From contig NZ_AULI01000008.1 of assembly GCF_000425205.1 (NCBI RefSeq), positions 1 to 64,000 of the forward strand: DNA of 64,000 nucleotides, given 5' to 3'. The stretch comes from Pontibacillus halophilus JSM 076056 = DSM 19796. GTDB lineage: Bacteria > Bacillota > Bacilli > Bacillales > BH030062. The stretch's first letter is position 1; each line of letters starts with the position of its first letter. Below are positions 54,409 to 62,927 of this stretch, in pieces. Both the position numbers and the translations under genes were made by a program. The notes below the pieces were generated by a model, which did no database searches, was not told the DNA's origin, and was given only the letters and a program-made list of their open reading frames with translations.

Positions 54409-55234
54409 GTGGCTGGTCTTCCCACTCTTTTAGTTGGCGAATCATTGTTTCATAGTCTGGGACAGGATGAACAAAATCTGTTCTTGAATTGACAATCGTT
54501 CGGTCGAGGACATTCGTCGTGTTCGACTCAATGGTCACATCATGTTTCCTGTATACCTTCTGAATCAGCTTTAGCAAATCATGTTTGTTAATCCTTGTTG
54601 GGGCTGCTAAATGATAAAGTCCGGCTACATTCTTTTCAATCATACCTTCAATCGCTTTCGCTAACTCTAAAGTGGTGACTCCATTCCACCATACGTTCTT
54701 ATAACCGTGGATGGTTCCTGTCTGATTCATAAACCATAAGAATAAACCAATTCCATCCGATTTTAGTTCAGGGCCAATGATAGACGTTCGAACAGTTAGA
54801 TGAGGTGGATGAACGATTTCTCCAAGTTTCTTAGAGTGTGCATAGGTACTATCTCCATCCGGGTCATCGGCTTCCACGTACTGACCTCTGTCCCCTTTAA
54901 ATACACAATCTGTACTAAGGTGGATGACTCTCCCATCCATTTTGTCCATAAGCGTTTCAAGTTGATGTGGCAGGACACTATTCACGTGATAAGCGAGCCA
55001 TGGTTCTTTGGCAGCGTGTTCATTTAATATGCCGACACAGTTAATTACTACATTAGGACGAACTTGTTCCACGACGCGTCTAACGTCGTCCTTTCTGGTC
55101 ACATCCAAGAAGAGATCCGTTCCACTACCTTTGTCTCGTGAAGTCGATATGACCTCATATTTTGGGTTCTTGGAGAAATAGTCGACCAGCATATGACCTG
55201 CCATTCCATTACCACCAAGAATGAGAAGCTTCAT
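54392..55234 (-). CDS. RmlD-like nucleotide-sugar 4-reductase
   Basis: The 280-residue protein has LILGGNGMAGHM, VVINCVGILNEH, HLSTDCVFKGDRGQYVE and the catalytic YAHSKKLGE, as in dTDP-4-dehydrorhamnose reductase. It lacks the cupin end of the CapF/WbjC reductases. Between the 4,6-dehydratase and the 2-epimerase it should reduce the 4-keto amino sugar. By family it is closer to WbvR (L-RhaNAc/L-QuiNAc route) than to WbjC (L-FucNAc), but stereochemistry cannot be read from sequence. Confidence 0.75.
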   Translation of the reverse strand: MKLLILGGNGMAGHMLVDYFSKNPKYEVISTSRDKGSGTDLFLDVTRKDDVRRVVEQVRPNVVINCVGILNEHAAKEPWLAYHVNSVLPHQLETLMDKMDGRVIHLSTDCVFKGDRGQYVEADDPDGDSTYAHSKKLGEIVHPPHLTVRTSIIGPELKSDGIGLFLWFMNQTGTIHGYKNVWWNGVTTLELAKAIEGMIEKNVAGLYHLAAPTRINKHDLLKLIQKVYRKHDVTIESNTTNVLDRTIVNSRTDFVHPVPDYETMIRQLKEWEDQPRGPSS

Positions 55235-56221
55235 TTATAGAAACCCTCCGCGCTCAAGTAGTTCACGGACTTCATCTTGAGAGATTAAGTTCTTATTAGA
55301 AATGTAGTTCTCAATATTGGCAGGTTTGTAGTCTTTGTAGGATTGGCCGACATTATTGATGTGAACGTGAGGGAGAATAATATAATACTCATCATCGTAT
55401 TGAATCGTATTGGTAGCCTCAAACTCAGAGAGCAAGTATTCATGAATCTTCTCTCCTGGTCGGATGCCTAATACCTCAACTTTAACATCTTCCTTACCAG
55501 AGTCATCAATCAGCACTTGTGCAATATCCATAATCCTACATGAGTGCATCTTCATCACGAAGATCTCCCCACCTACACTCTCTGTTGTCGCTTTAAATAC
55601 GAGTTTAATTGCGTCCTCGATGACAAGGAAGAATCGCGTCATCTCCATATCGGTAATACATACCTTTCCACTGTGTTCAATTTGACGCTTAAACACATGG
55701 ATGACACTTCCAGCTGTTCCGAGTACATTCCCTCCTCGTATCGTTACGAATTGAGTCTTATCTGTCAGGGTATTCGCGTGAATGATGAGGCGCTCTCCCA
55801 TCGCTTTCGTTAATCCATAGAAATTAGAAGGGTTCGCTGCTTTATCTGTTGAGATATACACCACTTTACGAACATTGTTCTCGATTGCAGCATCAATGAC
55901 ATTCTGCGTACCCATCACATTCGTCTTAAGCGCTTCAAGAGGTTGATGTTCACATACTGGCACATGCTTCAGTGCAGCCAAATGGAAGATAAAGTCTACC
56001 CCTTGTGAGGCCTCAACAAGTGTTTCCTTTTCTTTGATATCCCCAATTAGAAAGGTAAGTGAGGGGTGGTTATCGAAGTTTTCTTTCATCGTGAATTGGT
56101 AGGATTCATTTCTTGAGAAAATGCGAATCTCTTTTGGAGACTGCATGAGGAGCTGACGAACAAGTTCGTACCCCCAAGAACCGGTGCCTCCTGTAATCAA
56201 AATGGTTTGGCCTTTAAACAC
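55235..56221 (-). CDS. UDP-GlcNAc 4,6-dehydratase/epimerase (CapE/FnlA/WbjB-like)
   Basis: The 328-residue protein has ILITGGTGSWGYELVRQL, RIFSRNE, FHLAALKHVPVCEHQPLEA, STDKAANPSNFYGLTK (YxxxK shifted as in this family) and GIRPGEKIHE. These match polysaccharide-synthesis dehydratases that convert UDP-GlcNAc to 4-keto-6-deoxy sugars. It overlaps the 2-epimerase gene by 8 nt and directly precedes the rmlD-like gene. Confidence 0.87.
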   Translation of the reverse strand: MFKGQTILITGGTGSWGYELVRQLLMQSPKEIRIFSRNESYQFTMKENFDNHPSLTFLIGDIKEKETLVEASQGVDFIFHLAALKHVPVCEHQPLEALKTNVMGTQNVIDAAIENNVRKVVYISTDKAANPSNFYGLTKAMGERLIIHANTLTDKTQFVTIRGGNVLGTAGSVIHVFKRQIEHSGKVCITDMEMTRFFLVIEDAIKLVFKATTESVGGEIFVMKMHSCRIMDIAQVLIDDSGKEDVKVEVLGIRPGEKIHEYLLSEFEATNTIQYDDEYYIILPHVHINNVGQSYKDYKPANIENYISNKNLISQDEVRELLERGGFL

Positions 56222-57302
56222 GTTTCATTCCTCCAAGCAATAGTTTTAGTACTTTTTGAGAAACTTGTTCGTCAGCGTAGCCATCTGGGAACGCCCAGTT
56301 TCTCGGTTGGTTCATCATCACGTCTACGCATGTAAGCATATTGGCTGCATCAATGCCCGTGAGCATATTGCTTCCACATTGAATCGTCTCAGGTCGTTCT
56401 GTCGTTTTTCTTACCGTGACGGTTGGGACATGGAATAAACAACATTCCTCCTGCACCGTACCGCTATCTGTTAGGACACAAGCAGCGTGCTTCTCGAGCT
56501 TTACAAATGAGAAGAAACCAAATGGCTCATGTAATTCTACAAGAGGATGTAAGGTTAACGGACTGCTCTCAAGCTTTGATTTAGTCCTCGGATGAAGGCT
56601 TGTAATCAATCGCTTCTGATGCGTATCGGCGACAAGATTTAACCCTCTGACAATTTCATGAAGGCGATCTTCGTAATCTACATTCTCCGCTCGATGAATC
56701 GTCACAAGGAAATAGTCGCCCTGTTTAAGCTTTAACGTGTCTAAAATGGCGTCCCGATCAATTTCCTTCTGGTAATGGGAGAGTACCTCATAAATTGGAT
56801 TACCAGATATATAAATACGATCAGTCGGGACTCCTTCTCTAAGCAAATTCTCTCGACTCCCTGGCGTATACGGAAGATTCAATGTAGAAACTGCGTCAAT
56901 TACTCGACGGTTCTTCTCTTCTGGTACTTCTAAATCAAAGCAACGATTACCAGCCTCCATATGGACAACTGGAATCCCCATCCGTTCTGCCAAGATGGCA
57001 CTTAGTCCACTATTTGTGTCGCCTAAAACGAGAACTCGGTCTGGCTCTTCAGCTTCCATAATCTCCTCGAGCTTCTCGTACATGCGGGCGAGTTGGCTTC
57101 CAAGACTCAAACGCTCCTGAAAGAGTATATAATCAGGCTTCCGGACCCCCAGCTGTTCAAAGAACACATCGCTCAATGTGCGGGTGAAATTCTGCCCCGT
57201 ATGGACAAGAATATGTTCATCCGCTAGCTGGTCTAATTTGTTGATGATTAGACTGAGCCGTATGATTTCTGGACGTGTTCCCAATACGGTCATCACCTTC
57301 AC
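56214..57302 (-). CDS. UDP-GlcNAc 2-epimerase, non-hydrolysing (WecB/CapG/FnlC-like)
   Basis: The 362-residue protein has VLGTRPEIIRLSL at the N-terminus, GDTNSGLSAILAERMGIPVVHMEAGNR and TDSGTVQEECCLFHVPTVTVR. Start is GTG at 57302, preceded by GAAGGAGGGG; an ATG 8 codons earlier overlaps that site. First gene of the operon, behind a sigma-K-like promoter. Together with the next two it forms the three-enzyme set for UDP-L-FucNAc or UDP-L-QuiNAc. Confidence 0.9.
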   Translation of the reverse strand: MKVMTVLGTRPEIIRLSLIINKLDQLADEHILVHTGQNFTRTLSDVFFEQLGVRKPDYILFQERLSLGSQLARMYEKLEEIMEAEEPDRVLVLGDTNSGLSAILAERMGIPVVHMEAGNRCFDLEVPEEKNRRVIDAVSTLNLPYTPGSRENLLREGVPTDRIYISGNPIYEVLSHYQKEIDRDAILDTLKLKQGDYFLVTIHRAENVDYEDRLHEIVRGLNLVADTHQKRLITSLHPRTKSKLESSPLTLHPLVELHEPFGFFSFVKLEKHAACVLTDSGTVQEECCLFHVPTVTVRKTTERPETIQCGSNMLTGIDAANMLTCVDVMMNQPRNWAFPDGYADEQVSQKVLKLLLGGMKRV

Positions 57303-57348
57303 CTGGACCCCTCCTTCATCTATCATTAAATTCAGTCACTCATATAGT

Positions 57349-57375
57349 TAAAATATGCAATTAGGAAATTATGGT
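57349..57375 (-). promoter_or_regulatory. Sigma-K-like promoter of the sugar operon
   Basis: On the minus strand AC (57374-57375), a 16-nt spacer and CATATTTTA (57349-57357), fitting the consensus -35 AC and -10 CATA-N3-TA. This points to late mother-cell expression and spore-coat or exosporium use of the sugar. Confidence 0.6.
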
Positions 57376-57412
57376 ACTAGGCAAACCCTTCAATTGTCCT
57401 ATGCAAAAAAGC

Positions 57413-57429
57413 CCTTATCTACGATAAGG
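57413..57429 (-). terminator. Terminator of the coiled-coil/JAMM operon
   Basis: A 7-bp stem (57413-57419 with 57423-57429) overlapping the stop codon of the JAMM gene is followed on the minus strand by GCTTTTTT. Confidence 0.8.
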
Positions 57430-57823
57430 ACTCCTTTGGTTGAAGGGTTATACGAGCAGGAACCAATTGACTTCCTTCGGTAACATACCCTCTGACATCT
57501 GGTTGTCTTAAAGCCAATGAAACGATGATATAGCACAAGGATTCATCGTCCATCATAAGCCGGTCAGTCTCAGAAGGGATGGCAGGAGCCGTAGGATGTG
57601 AGTGAAACACACCGAGCCATTGTTCCCCTCTCACCATGCGTTCTTTCATGACGGCTTCTAGTGCCTCTGAACGAATCGAAAAAGAAACAGGACTATGATT
57701 TTCATTTACCATAGGAATTACGGTCGTTATGACCTCTCCTTTGCCAAATAACAATCCACATCCTTCAAGAGGTTTCACTTCTTTACAGTGGTCGACCATC
57801 GTCGTATAACCATGTTCACACAT
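57419..57823 (-). CDS. JAMM/MPN+ metallopeptidase (M67-type)
   Basis: The 134-residue protein has all JAMM residues: Glu20 in LEGCGLLFG, His74 and His76 in GVFHSHP, and Ser84 and Asp87 in SETD. Intact zinc sites suggest an active isopeptidase/carboxypeptidase-like enzyme. The frame is open 27 codons upstream, but that part overlaps the 51-residue ORF. The ATG at 57823 follows that ORF by 7 nt, with a weak site, so coupling is likely. No ubiquitin-like or sulfur-carrier gene is nearby. Its place in a spore-surface operon suggests processing of a surface protein. Confidence 0.85.
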   Translation of the reverse strand: MCEHGYTTMVDHCKEVKPLEGCGLLFGKGEVITTVIPMVNENHSPVSFSIRSEALEAVMKERMVRGEQWLGVFHSHPTAPAIPSETDRLMMDDESLCYIIVSLALRQPDVRGYVTEGSQLVPARITLQPKESLS

Positions 57824-57830
57824 AACAAAG

Positions 57831-57986
57831 CTAGCGCTTCGCTCGGCAGCACCCGAGGCCTTTGAGACGTTGTTTGGCTTCCCTAATCTTTTGAAAGTTT
57901 TCAATGGCTTCCTCTGTCTGCGAACGTTTCTTGACGGGTCTCACCTTCTTCTTGCGGTAAATACGGTTTAAATCCTCATAATTCAT
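57831..57986 (-). CDS. 51-residue basic protein
   Basis: The ATG at 57986 is preceded by AAAGGAGAATAAC. The peptide is strongly basic in the first half (YRKKKVRPVKKRSQ) and helical in the second (EEAIENFQKIREAKQRL), ending GLGCCRAKR. It overlaps the 5' extension of the JAMM reading frame. It lies between the coiled-coil gene (2 nt) and the JAMM gene. A charge-binding linker or JAMM partner is a guess. Confidence 0.65.
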   Translation of the reverse strand: MNYEDLNRIYRKKKVRPVKKRSQTEEAIENFQKIREAKQRLKGLGCCRAKR

Positions 57987-57988
57987 CG

Positions 57989-59284
57989 TTATTCTCCTTT
58001 TTGATGAGTAGAGGGTTGTGACAGACTATATTTGTGTGGGTTAAAGACCGAATAGTTTCCTTTCTTATCATTAGGAGGCATGGCACTTTGCATATATTGA
58101 CTGACATCAATCCCAGTTGATCCTTGTTGCTGTACAGGTTGTTTCGTTCGTTCCGATTGACTTTGTCTCTTCTGATATTCTAAATTCTTCTTTAATTGCT
58201 TCAGTTGGATTTGATACTCCTTCTTCTGCTGTTGGAGGGATGTTGTCATCGTCTTCAACTCTTTTAATTCTTCTTGGTACTCAGCCTCACGTCCTTGAAG
58301 CTCCTTGACGGTACTTGATAATTCATTGTATTGGTCAGATAGGGATTGAATCTCATCCACCTTCTCATCCAGTTCTCTCTTTAATTCTTGTTGGTCATAA
58401 TGGTGTGATTCTTCCGCTTCTGCTAATTGTTCCATCGCTTTCATCCGGTCATTAATTTCAGAAACCCACGTTTGGTACGTTTTGAAATTTCCCTCTAACT
58501 TCTGTAAGTGTTGGTCAATTGAGTCGAGACGTTCCTTGTATGCCTCTTCCTCTTCTTTATTTCTAAAGTTCCACATCCATAATACCCTCCCACTTTGTTT
58601 CCATTTCTCGAATTGCGCGTATTCATCATGATACGCATCTTTCAGTAAATAGAGCTGTTCCAAGAGTGCAGACCCATGTACCCACGTTTCCATTACGATC
58701 ATGGTTAGCATACGGCGATAACTTACTAAGCGAGGATGTTCTGAAAGGGATTGTTCCTTTACAACGATCGTCTGAACGTGACCACCTATTGGACGAGCGG
58801 TTGAGACAAGCAAGGATGGTCCATCATTTGTACTTGCTCCCTCAACAGAGAAAGGTTCAAATCTTTGACGCCGTTTCGTTAGCTTTGTTAGGTAGTTCGC
58901 GCGCTCATAGTAAAATAAGACAAGCTTCCTTGTTTCCTGAAGGGCTGCCTCTTGTTTGGAAACTTGGTTATGAAACATTCGTTGTTCCTCTTCATAAGCT
59001 TGCTTGAATTGCTGAAGTTGGTGATATTCTCCCTGCAAATGACGCAGCAGTTCTCCATATGCCCGACGGAACAGAAGAGATCCTTCACCGGGAATTGTCT
59101 CCGCTTCTACTTCCTGCAACTCAGTTTCGATACCAGTGAGCACAGAACTACAGCGCTCAAGCTTCCCTTTCACTCGATTTAACAGCGTACCGAACAGAAG
59201 CATTCTCGATTCCGGAACGCTTATAGACCGACGATGTTCATCATCTATGTGTAAAGGCTTTACAATCCTTTCTTCCGTCTTCAT
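57989..59284 (-). CDS. Coiled-coil protein, first gene of the JAMM operon
   Basis: The 431-residue cytosolic protein has two predicted coiled-coil regions: about 35-130 (RVKGKLERCSSVLTGIETEL) and 230-385 (KRELDEKVDEIQSLSDQY), separated by a globular part with GGHVQTIVVKEQSLSEHP. The last 45 residues are Gln/Ser/Pro-rich. There is no signal peptide. No family recognised. Its layout suits a scaffold for spore-surface assembly. Confidence 0.7.
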   Translation of the reverse strand: MKTEERIVKPLHIDDEHRRSISVPESRMLLFGTLLNRVKGKLERCSSVLTGIETELQEVEAETIPGEGSLLFRRAYGELLRHLQGEYHQLQQFKQAYEEEQRMFHNQVSKQEAALQETRKLVLFYYERANYLTKLTKRRQRFEPFSVEGASTNDGPSLLVSTARPIGGHVQTIVVKEQSLSEHPRLVSYRRMLTMIVMETWVHGSALLEQLYLLKDAYHDEYAQFEKWKQSGRVLWMWNFRNKEEEEAYKERLDSIDQHLQKLEGNFKTYQTWVSEINDRMKAMEQLAEAEESHHYDQQELKRELDEKVDEIQSLSDQYNELSSTVKELQGREAEYQEELKELKTMTTSLQQQKKEYQIQLKQLKKNLEYQKRQSQSERTKQPVQQQGSTGIDVSQYMQSAMPPNDKKGNYSVFNPHKYSLSQPSTHQKGE

Positions 59285-59377
59285 CCTACATCCCTGCCTT
59301 ATAGCTAGACCTTTTCTTTATAGGTATATGTCTCCCATGAGTAAAGTGTGAAGGTGGGACATCTTAGAAAATAAAAA

Positions 59378-59396
59378 AGAGGGGGAATCCCCCTCT
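59378..59396 (-). terminator. Terminator of the gene at 59409-60581
   Basis: An 8-bp stem (59378-59385 with 59389-59396) with a 3-nt loop is followed on the minus strand by TTTTTATTTTC. Confidence 0.8.
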
Positions 59397-59408
59397 ATCC
59401 AATTGAGA

Positions 59409-60581
59409 TTAAATCAAGTTAAGAAGGTCGCCGAATGTGTCGCACTCTTCAAAGTCTACTAGGGCTTCGAATAGGCCACTATCAAACACGACGTCTCCAG
59501 ATGTGTCACGAAGTAGAAGTTGGGCACTTTGAGCTCCTTCGAACAAGCGAAGTTCGAATACAAGCTGCTCTTCGATTCCATTTAGGACACGCTCTCCTTG
59601 ACCGAATACAACAAGCGAGTTAGTTGTGTTGTCACATGTGATGGTTTCAAATGTAGATGGTGTGAATGTGAAGTTCAATTCAATTGGTGTATCGATTGGA
59701 GGTACAGGAGTTGGGATAACTGGCTCAATATCAGTTGCGTTGAACGTGTACGTGAATTCAGACGTTGCAAGTGAGCACTCTTCAGCAATTCTAGCTGTCA
59801 TTGTGGATAAACCTTCAATAACTGTACCAATTACACCGAACGTTGCCACTGTTTCCTCACGACGCGCAAGTGCAGTTCCTTGACACTCAGTGTTCGCTGG
59901 CGGGAAGATGTCAGGACACTGTGGCGGAAATTGAATGCTGCTAAGGTCACAACGAAGAGTAGGTCTTGGTACGACAATGTTGTTTGGACGTGGCGTACAG
60001 AACTTAGCAAGAACTTCAAGCTTCACTTCGAACGTGACATGTACGCTCTTACATAGAACCACATTGATTGGGATGATTGGACCGAATGGCTCTCCACCAG
60101 GAAGTACTGGTACTTGACCTTCCGTCACAACTTGTGCGGCTTTCGCTTCAATGTTCTCTTCTGTAATTCCTACAGGCACACATAGCATGATTTCATCGCT
60201 TGCTTGAGTCGTCACTTGGAATGATGTGGCGAGCGTACCGTTGATAAAGACATTCACTGTTAATGGAATGATCCATCGGATAGAGACACGACCAGGGTTC
60301 CCATTCTCAAGGATGGTTACGAACGATTCTACATCGTCTAGATTCTCTGGTCCGACTACTTCAGCTGTTACAACTTCACCAGCAGCAATAGCTGCACTTA
60401 CTGTTGCACGAGCTGCTTCGTCAGGAATGAAGTTGGTTGTTTCAATTTCATTCGCGAAGAATACCCAGTCATACACTTTTGGAACCAGAATACATTCAGG
60501 AGCAAGATCGTTCTCAATTGGTGGGATTGGAGTTGGGCTCGGAGTGACCTGAGCTCCCTTTAAACCTTTATGCTTTTTCAC
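59409..60581 (-). CDS. Large spore-surface-type structural protein, unrecognised
   Basis: The 390-residue protein begins with a Lys-rich stretch and a Pro/Thr linker (TPSPTPIPP), then ECILVPKVYDWVFF. It is strand-rich (FITILENG, VTFEVKLEVLAKFC) with Cys spaced along the chain and a second Pro linker (IPTPVPPIDTP) near residue 285 that separates a C-terminal strand domain. ECILV-KVYDWV starts occur in DUF3794/SPOCS-type spore proteins, which is only a faint hint. GTG start at 60581 follows AAGGAAGG. A sigma-K-like promoter lies upstream. Exosporium or coat component is the inference. Confidence 0.7.
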   Translation of the reverse strand: MKKHKGLKGAQVTPSPTPIPPIENDLAPECILVPKVYDWVFFANEIETTNFIPDEAARATVSAAIAAGEVVTAEVVGPENLDDVESFVTILENGNPGRVSIRWIIPLTVNVFINGTLATSFQVTTQASDEIMLCVPVGITEENIEAKAAQVVTEGQVPVLPGGEPFGPIIPINVVLCKSVHVTFEVKLEVLAKFCTPRPNNIVVPRPTLRCDLSSIQFPPQCPDIFPPANTECQGTALARREETVATFGVIGTVIEGLSTMTARIAEECSLATSEFTYTFNATDIEPVIPTPVPPIDTPIELNFTFTPSTFETITCDNTTNSLVVFGQGERVLNGIEEQLVFELRLFEGAQSAQLLLRDTSGDVVFDSGLFEALVDFEECDTFGDLLNLI

Positions 60582-60628
60582 ACATATCCTTCCTTTCTTT
60601 TCAAAACCTGTATATTTAAAGTACACAT

Positions 60629-60656
60629 TATCCTATGGATATCGTTTTTAAATGGT
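60629..60656 (-). promoter_or_regulatory. Sigma-K-like promoter of the gene at 59409-60581
   Basis: On the minus strand AC (60655-60656), 17 nt, then CATAGGATA (60629-60637), matching CATA-N3-TA. Confidence 0.5.
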
Positions 60657-60768
60657 ATATGGCATTCGCCCATTTTTGGTTTAATTTTCTATAAATCCCT
60701 TACTTTCTCATGATTACAGACGAACTATCATAGGATTTAGCATACGAAGCTATAAAGGAGGCAGTCGT

Positions 60769-61950
60769 GTGGCCATCTCTGTACATTATGGAACACAACT
60801 CATTGGGAAAGTGGAACCATCATCGTTAGGAACATTCTTACTTCTGTGCAAGGAATATGGGTTCGATCATGAATGGCATGTAGGTAAGAACACCTTCACC
60901 ATTACACCGGCTTTACAAGGACAAGTATTAAACTTTGCATACAACAGTGAGTTCGCAGATTATGAGAAAGAATTGGCAAAGCAAATCTGTACGTATGTGA
61001 CAGACAGTGGTTTAGAATGTACCTACAATAAAGGAAAGTCCATCAGTCGAACACTGTTGATACGTCTTGGCCAACCTAGCACAAATCGCTTTATTCAAAG
61101 TCCAGTCGTCACGTTTCATCATTATCACTCACCAAATGACGTGCCCTTAAAATCTTTCATTCAACGTGAATTGAATCATTATGGAATTACATGTGATTTC
61201 CAAAGCCACAAGGTTAGTCAGAAATCATCTACTAGTCTATCCATTGACTTCGACTTTCCAGAGGAAGATAAGGAATACGACTTGGACAGTTTCACTGCTT
61301 TGTTCGCTCTTGTGATTGGAACAGCATTGATTGAATATTACTCAGAGTGCAACAACAAACCAATAAGCGCGTGCTCTATCCACACACTCACCCCTTACTT
61401 GATACCGAAGGAGAAAGAAACGGAATCATCAGCACCTAAAGGCGAAGTAAAGCCCGCTCTTGAGCCATTAACAAAGGTTGAGGAGAACCTTAACGCTGAG
61501 GTATTCCTTGACTACACGGTTTATGTGAAAGAAGAGCAGCAGCTCCAATTCATTACGGATGTCTTAATCAAGAACACCGGTACAGCACCACTCTCAAATC
61601 CAATGATTTGCTTAAAGGTTCATCCAAACGAAGGAGTCTCTATTACCGGACAAATCCTCCCTCCTTCGGCACTTGAGACGAACGGGGTTACGTCAGGTAG
61701 CGGATTAAAGGGATGGCGGTACTTAGAAGAAGATTGGTATGAGAAGGCTAAAGTGCGAGGGGAGTATTGGGTTGCACCAATTGAAGCCCTCACCGTACCA
61801 CCTGGTGGGATGGTTACGTTGCCAAATGTACAACTAAAGCCTACTTCCTTATACGAAGATAAGAAGCTAACCGTGGAAGCCATCGTCTACTTTCATGACG
61901 AGAATCTTTCCTTCCCATCTAACAATCTCATCCATGTGAAACAAGCTTAG
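60769..61950 (+). CDS. Two-domain hypothetical protein with Ig-like C-terminal domain
   Basis: The 393-residue protein has an N-terminal alpha/beta domain (about 1-210) with RTLLIRLGQ and FDFDFP and ITPAL, reminiscent of N-acetylmuramoyl-L-alanine amidase folds but without clear zinc ligands, a short charged linker, and a C-terminal strand domain (about 245-390) with FITDVLIKNTGTAPLSNPMI, typical of DUF11/Ig-like domains. Start is GTG after AAGGAGG. No signal peptide. It is transcribed with the coiled-coil gene downstream, 12 nt later. Confidence 0.65.
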   Translation: MAISVHYGTQLIGKVEPSSLGTFLLLCKEYGFDHEWHVGKNTFTITPALQGQVLNFAYNSEFADYEKELAKQICTYVTDSGLECTYNKGKSISRTLLIRLGQPSTNRFIQSPVVTFHHYHSPNDVPLKSFIQRELNHYGITCDFQSHKVSQKSSTSLSIDFDFPEEDKEYDLDSFTALFALVIGTALIEYYSECNNKPISACSIHTLTPYLIPKEKETESSAPKGEVKPALEPLTKVEENLNAEVFLDYTVYVKEEQQLQFITDVLIKNTGTAPLSNPMICLKVHPNEGVSITGQILPPSALETNGVTSGSGLKGWRYLEEDWYEKAKVRGEYWVAPIEALTVPPGGMVTLPNVQLKPTSLYEDKKLTVEAIVYFHDENLSFPSNNLIHVKQA

Positions 61951-61962
61951 AGGAGGAATCTT

Positions 61963-62889
61963 ATGCGCAGAACTGTCCCTTCTACCCTAAATGTATATCG
62001 TCCTGATGAGGACAGCAGCCTTCACCAGAGTATCATCCATCTAAAGTCCGAACTTGAGAAATTCAAAGCACAAGCAGAAGCATACAAGCGGCATGCGAAG
62101 GCAGAGATTGTCGAAGATTTGCAGTCTCAACTCCACGAACTCCGGATAGAAAACGAAACACTCCAGTCGCATCTCTCAGAAGCCGAACAAAAGTCCAAGG
62201 TTGAATTATCTCAGTTTCAAGAGCAAATAGGCGACTATCTACATGAGATCCAGACGAATCTAGACGGGTCTTATGAAGAGAAGATAAAAGCCCTAGAAGA
62301 AAAACAAATCAAAACGCAGCAAGAACTTGAGGATGCATTGAAACGAGAGAGTCGGTACAAAGAGCAGGTGAACGAGTATGAAGAATACGTAAACGAGGTA
62401 ACCACACTTAGACAAAATCAAGAAGCTAATCGCGAGGAGCTACAACGAGTCCAACACATGCACGAAGAAGTGCAGCACCACTATGAACAAACGCTTGACT
62501 CATGGAATAAGGAGAAACAAGCACGAATTCGTGCGGAAGAGCAATTACAGACAGCCTTAGAAAGCATCGACTTGCTACAGGTTGAGAAAGAAGAATGGAC
62601 TGAGGAACGAACGTCACTCCTTACTACCGCTCAACAGCATGAACAAGAGCATGCAACGATTATAGCGAAGATTGTCGCCTTAAATGAGACGTTCAGCGAA
62701 CAATCTCCAGTTGAAGTAGACCAATGCGAACCACTTCCTCACTTAGAAGAGCAAGTAACCGGACTCCTCCAACAACTACAAGAACAACAGAAGCAGTTGA
62801 AAGAAAGTGAATCTATCCTTCATTACCTCGAAGAACAATTCAATCAATTCACAGAGGAAATGCAACAAATCAAACAAATCCTCACCTAA
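61963..62889 (+). CDS. Long coiled-coil protein
   Basis: The 308-residue protein is almost entirely heptad-rich from about 20 to 300 (for example HLKSELEKFKAQAEAYKRH, LHELRIENETLQSHL), with a short non-coiled start SAL-like MRRTVPSTLNVYRPDED. A break near 230-245 (EQSPVEVDQCEPLPHLEE) divides it. No membrane segment or signal. GAGGAGGAATC precedes the ATG. It pairs with the Ig-like gene and mirrors the coiled-coil protein at 57989-59284 on the other strand. Confidence 0.65.
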   Translation: MRRTVPSTLNVYRPDEDSSLHQSIIHLKSELEKFKAQAEAYKRHAKAEIVEDLQSQLHELRIENETLQSHLSEAEQKSKVELSQFQEQIGDYLHEIQTNLDGSYEEKIKALEEKQIKTQQELEDALKRESRYKEQVNEYEEYVNEVTTLRQNQEANREELQRVQHMHEEVQHHYEQTLDSWNKEKQARIRAEEQLQTALESIDLLQVEKEEWTEERTSLLTTAQQHEQEHATIIAKIVALNETFSEQSPVEVDQCEPLPHLEEQVTGLLQQLQEQQKQLKESESILHYLEEQFNQFTEEMQQIKQILT

Positions 62890-62897
62890 CGATATGT

Positions 62898-62924
62898 AAG
62901 CTCTGACTTATAAAGTCAGAGCTT
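62898..62924. terminator. Bidirectional terminator
   Basis: A 12-bp perfect stem (62898-62909 with 62913-62924) lies between the convergent coiled-coil gene and the gene at 62928-63359. Confidence 0.85.
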
Positions 62925-62927
62925 CTC

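Noticed and set aside
57989-62889. Phage tail or tape-measure origin of the coiled-coil genes
   Set aside because: No capsid, portal, terminase, lysis or integrase genes are nearby and the context is sugar-modifying and spore-like.
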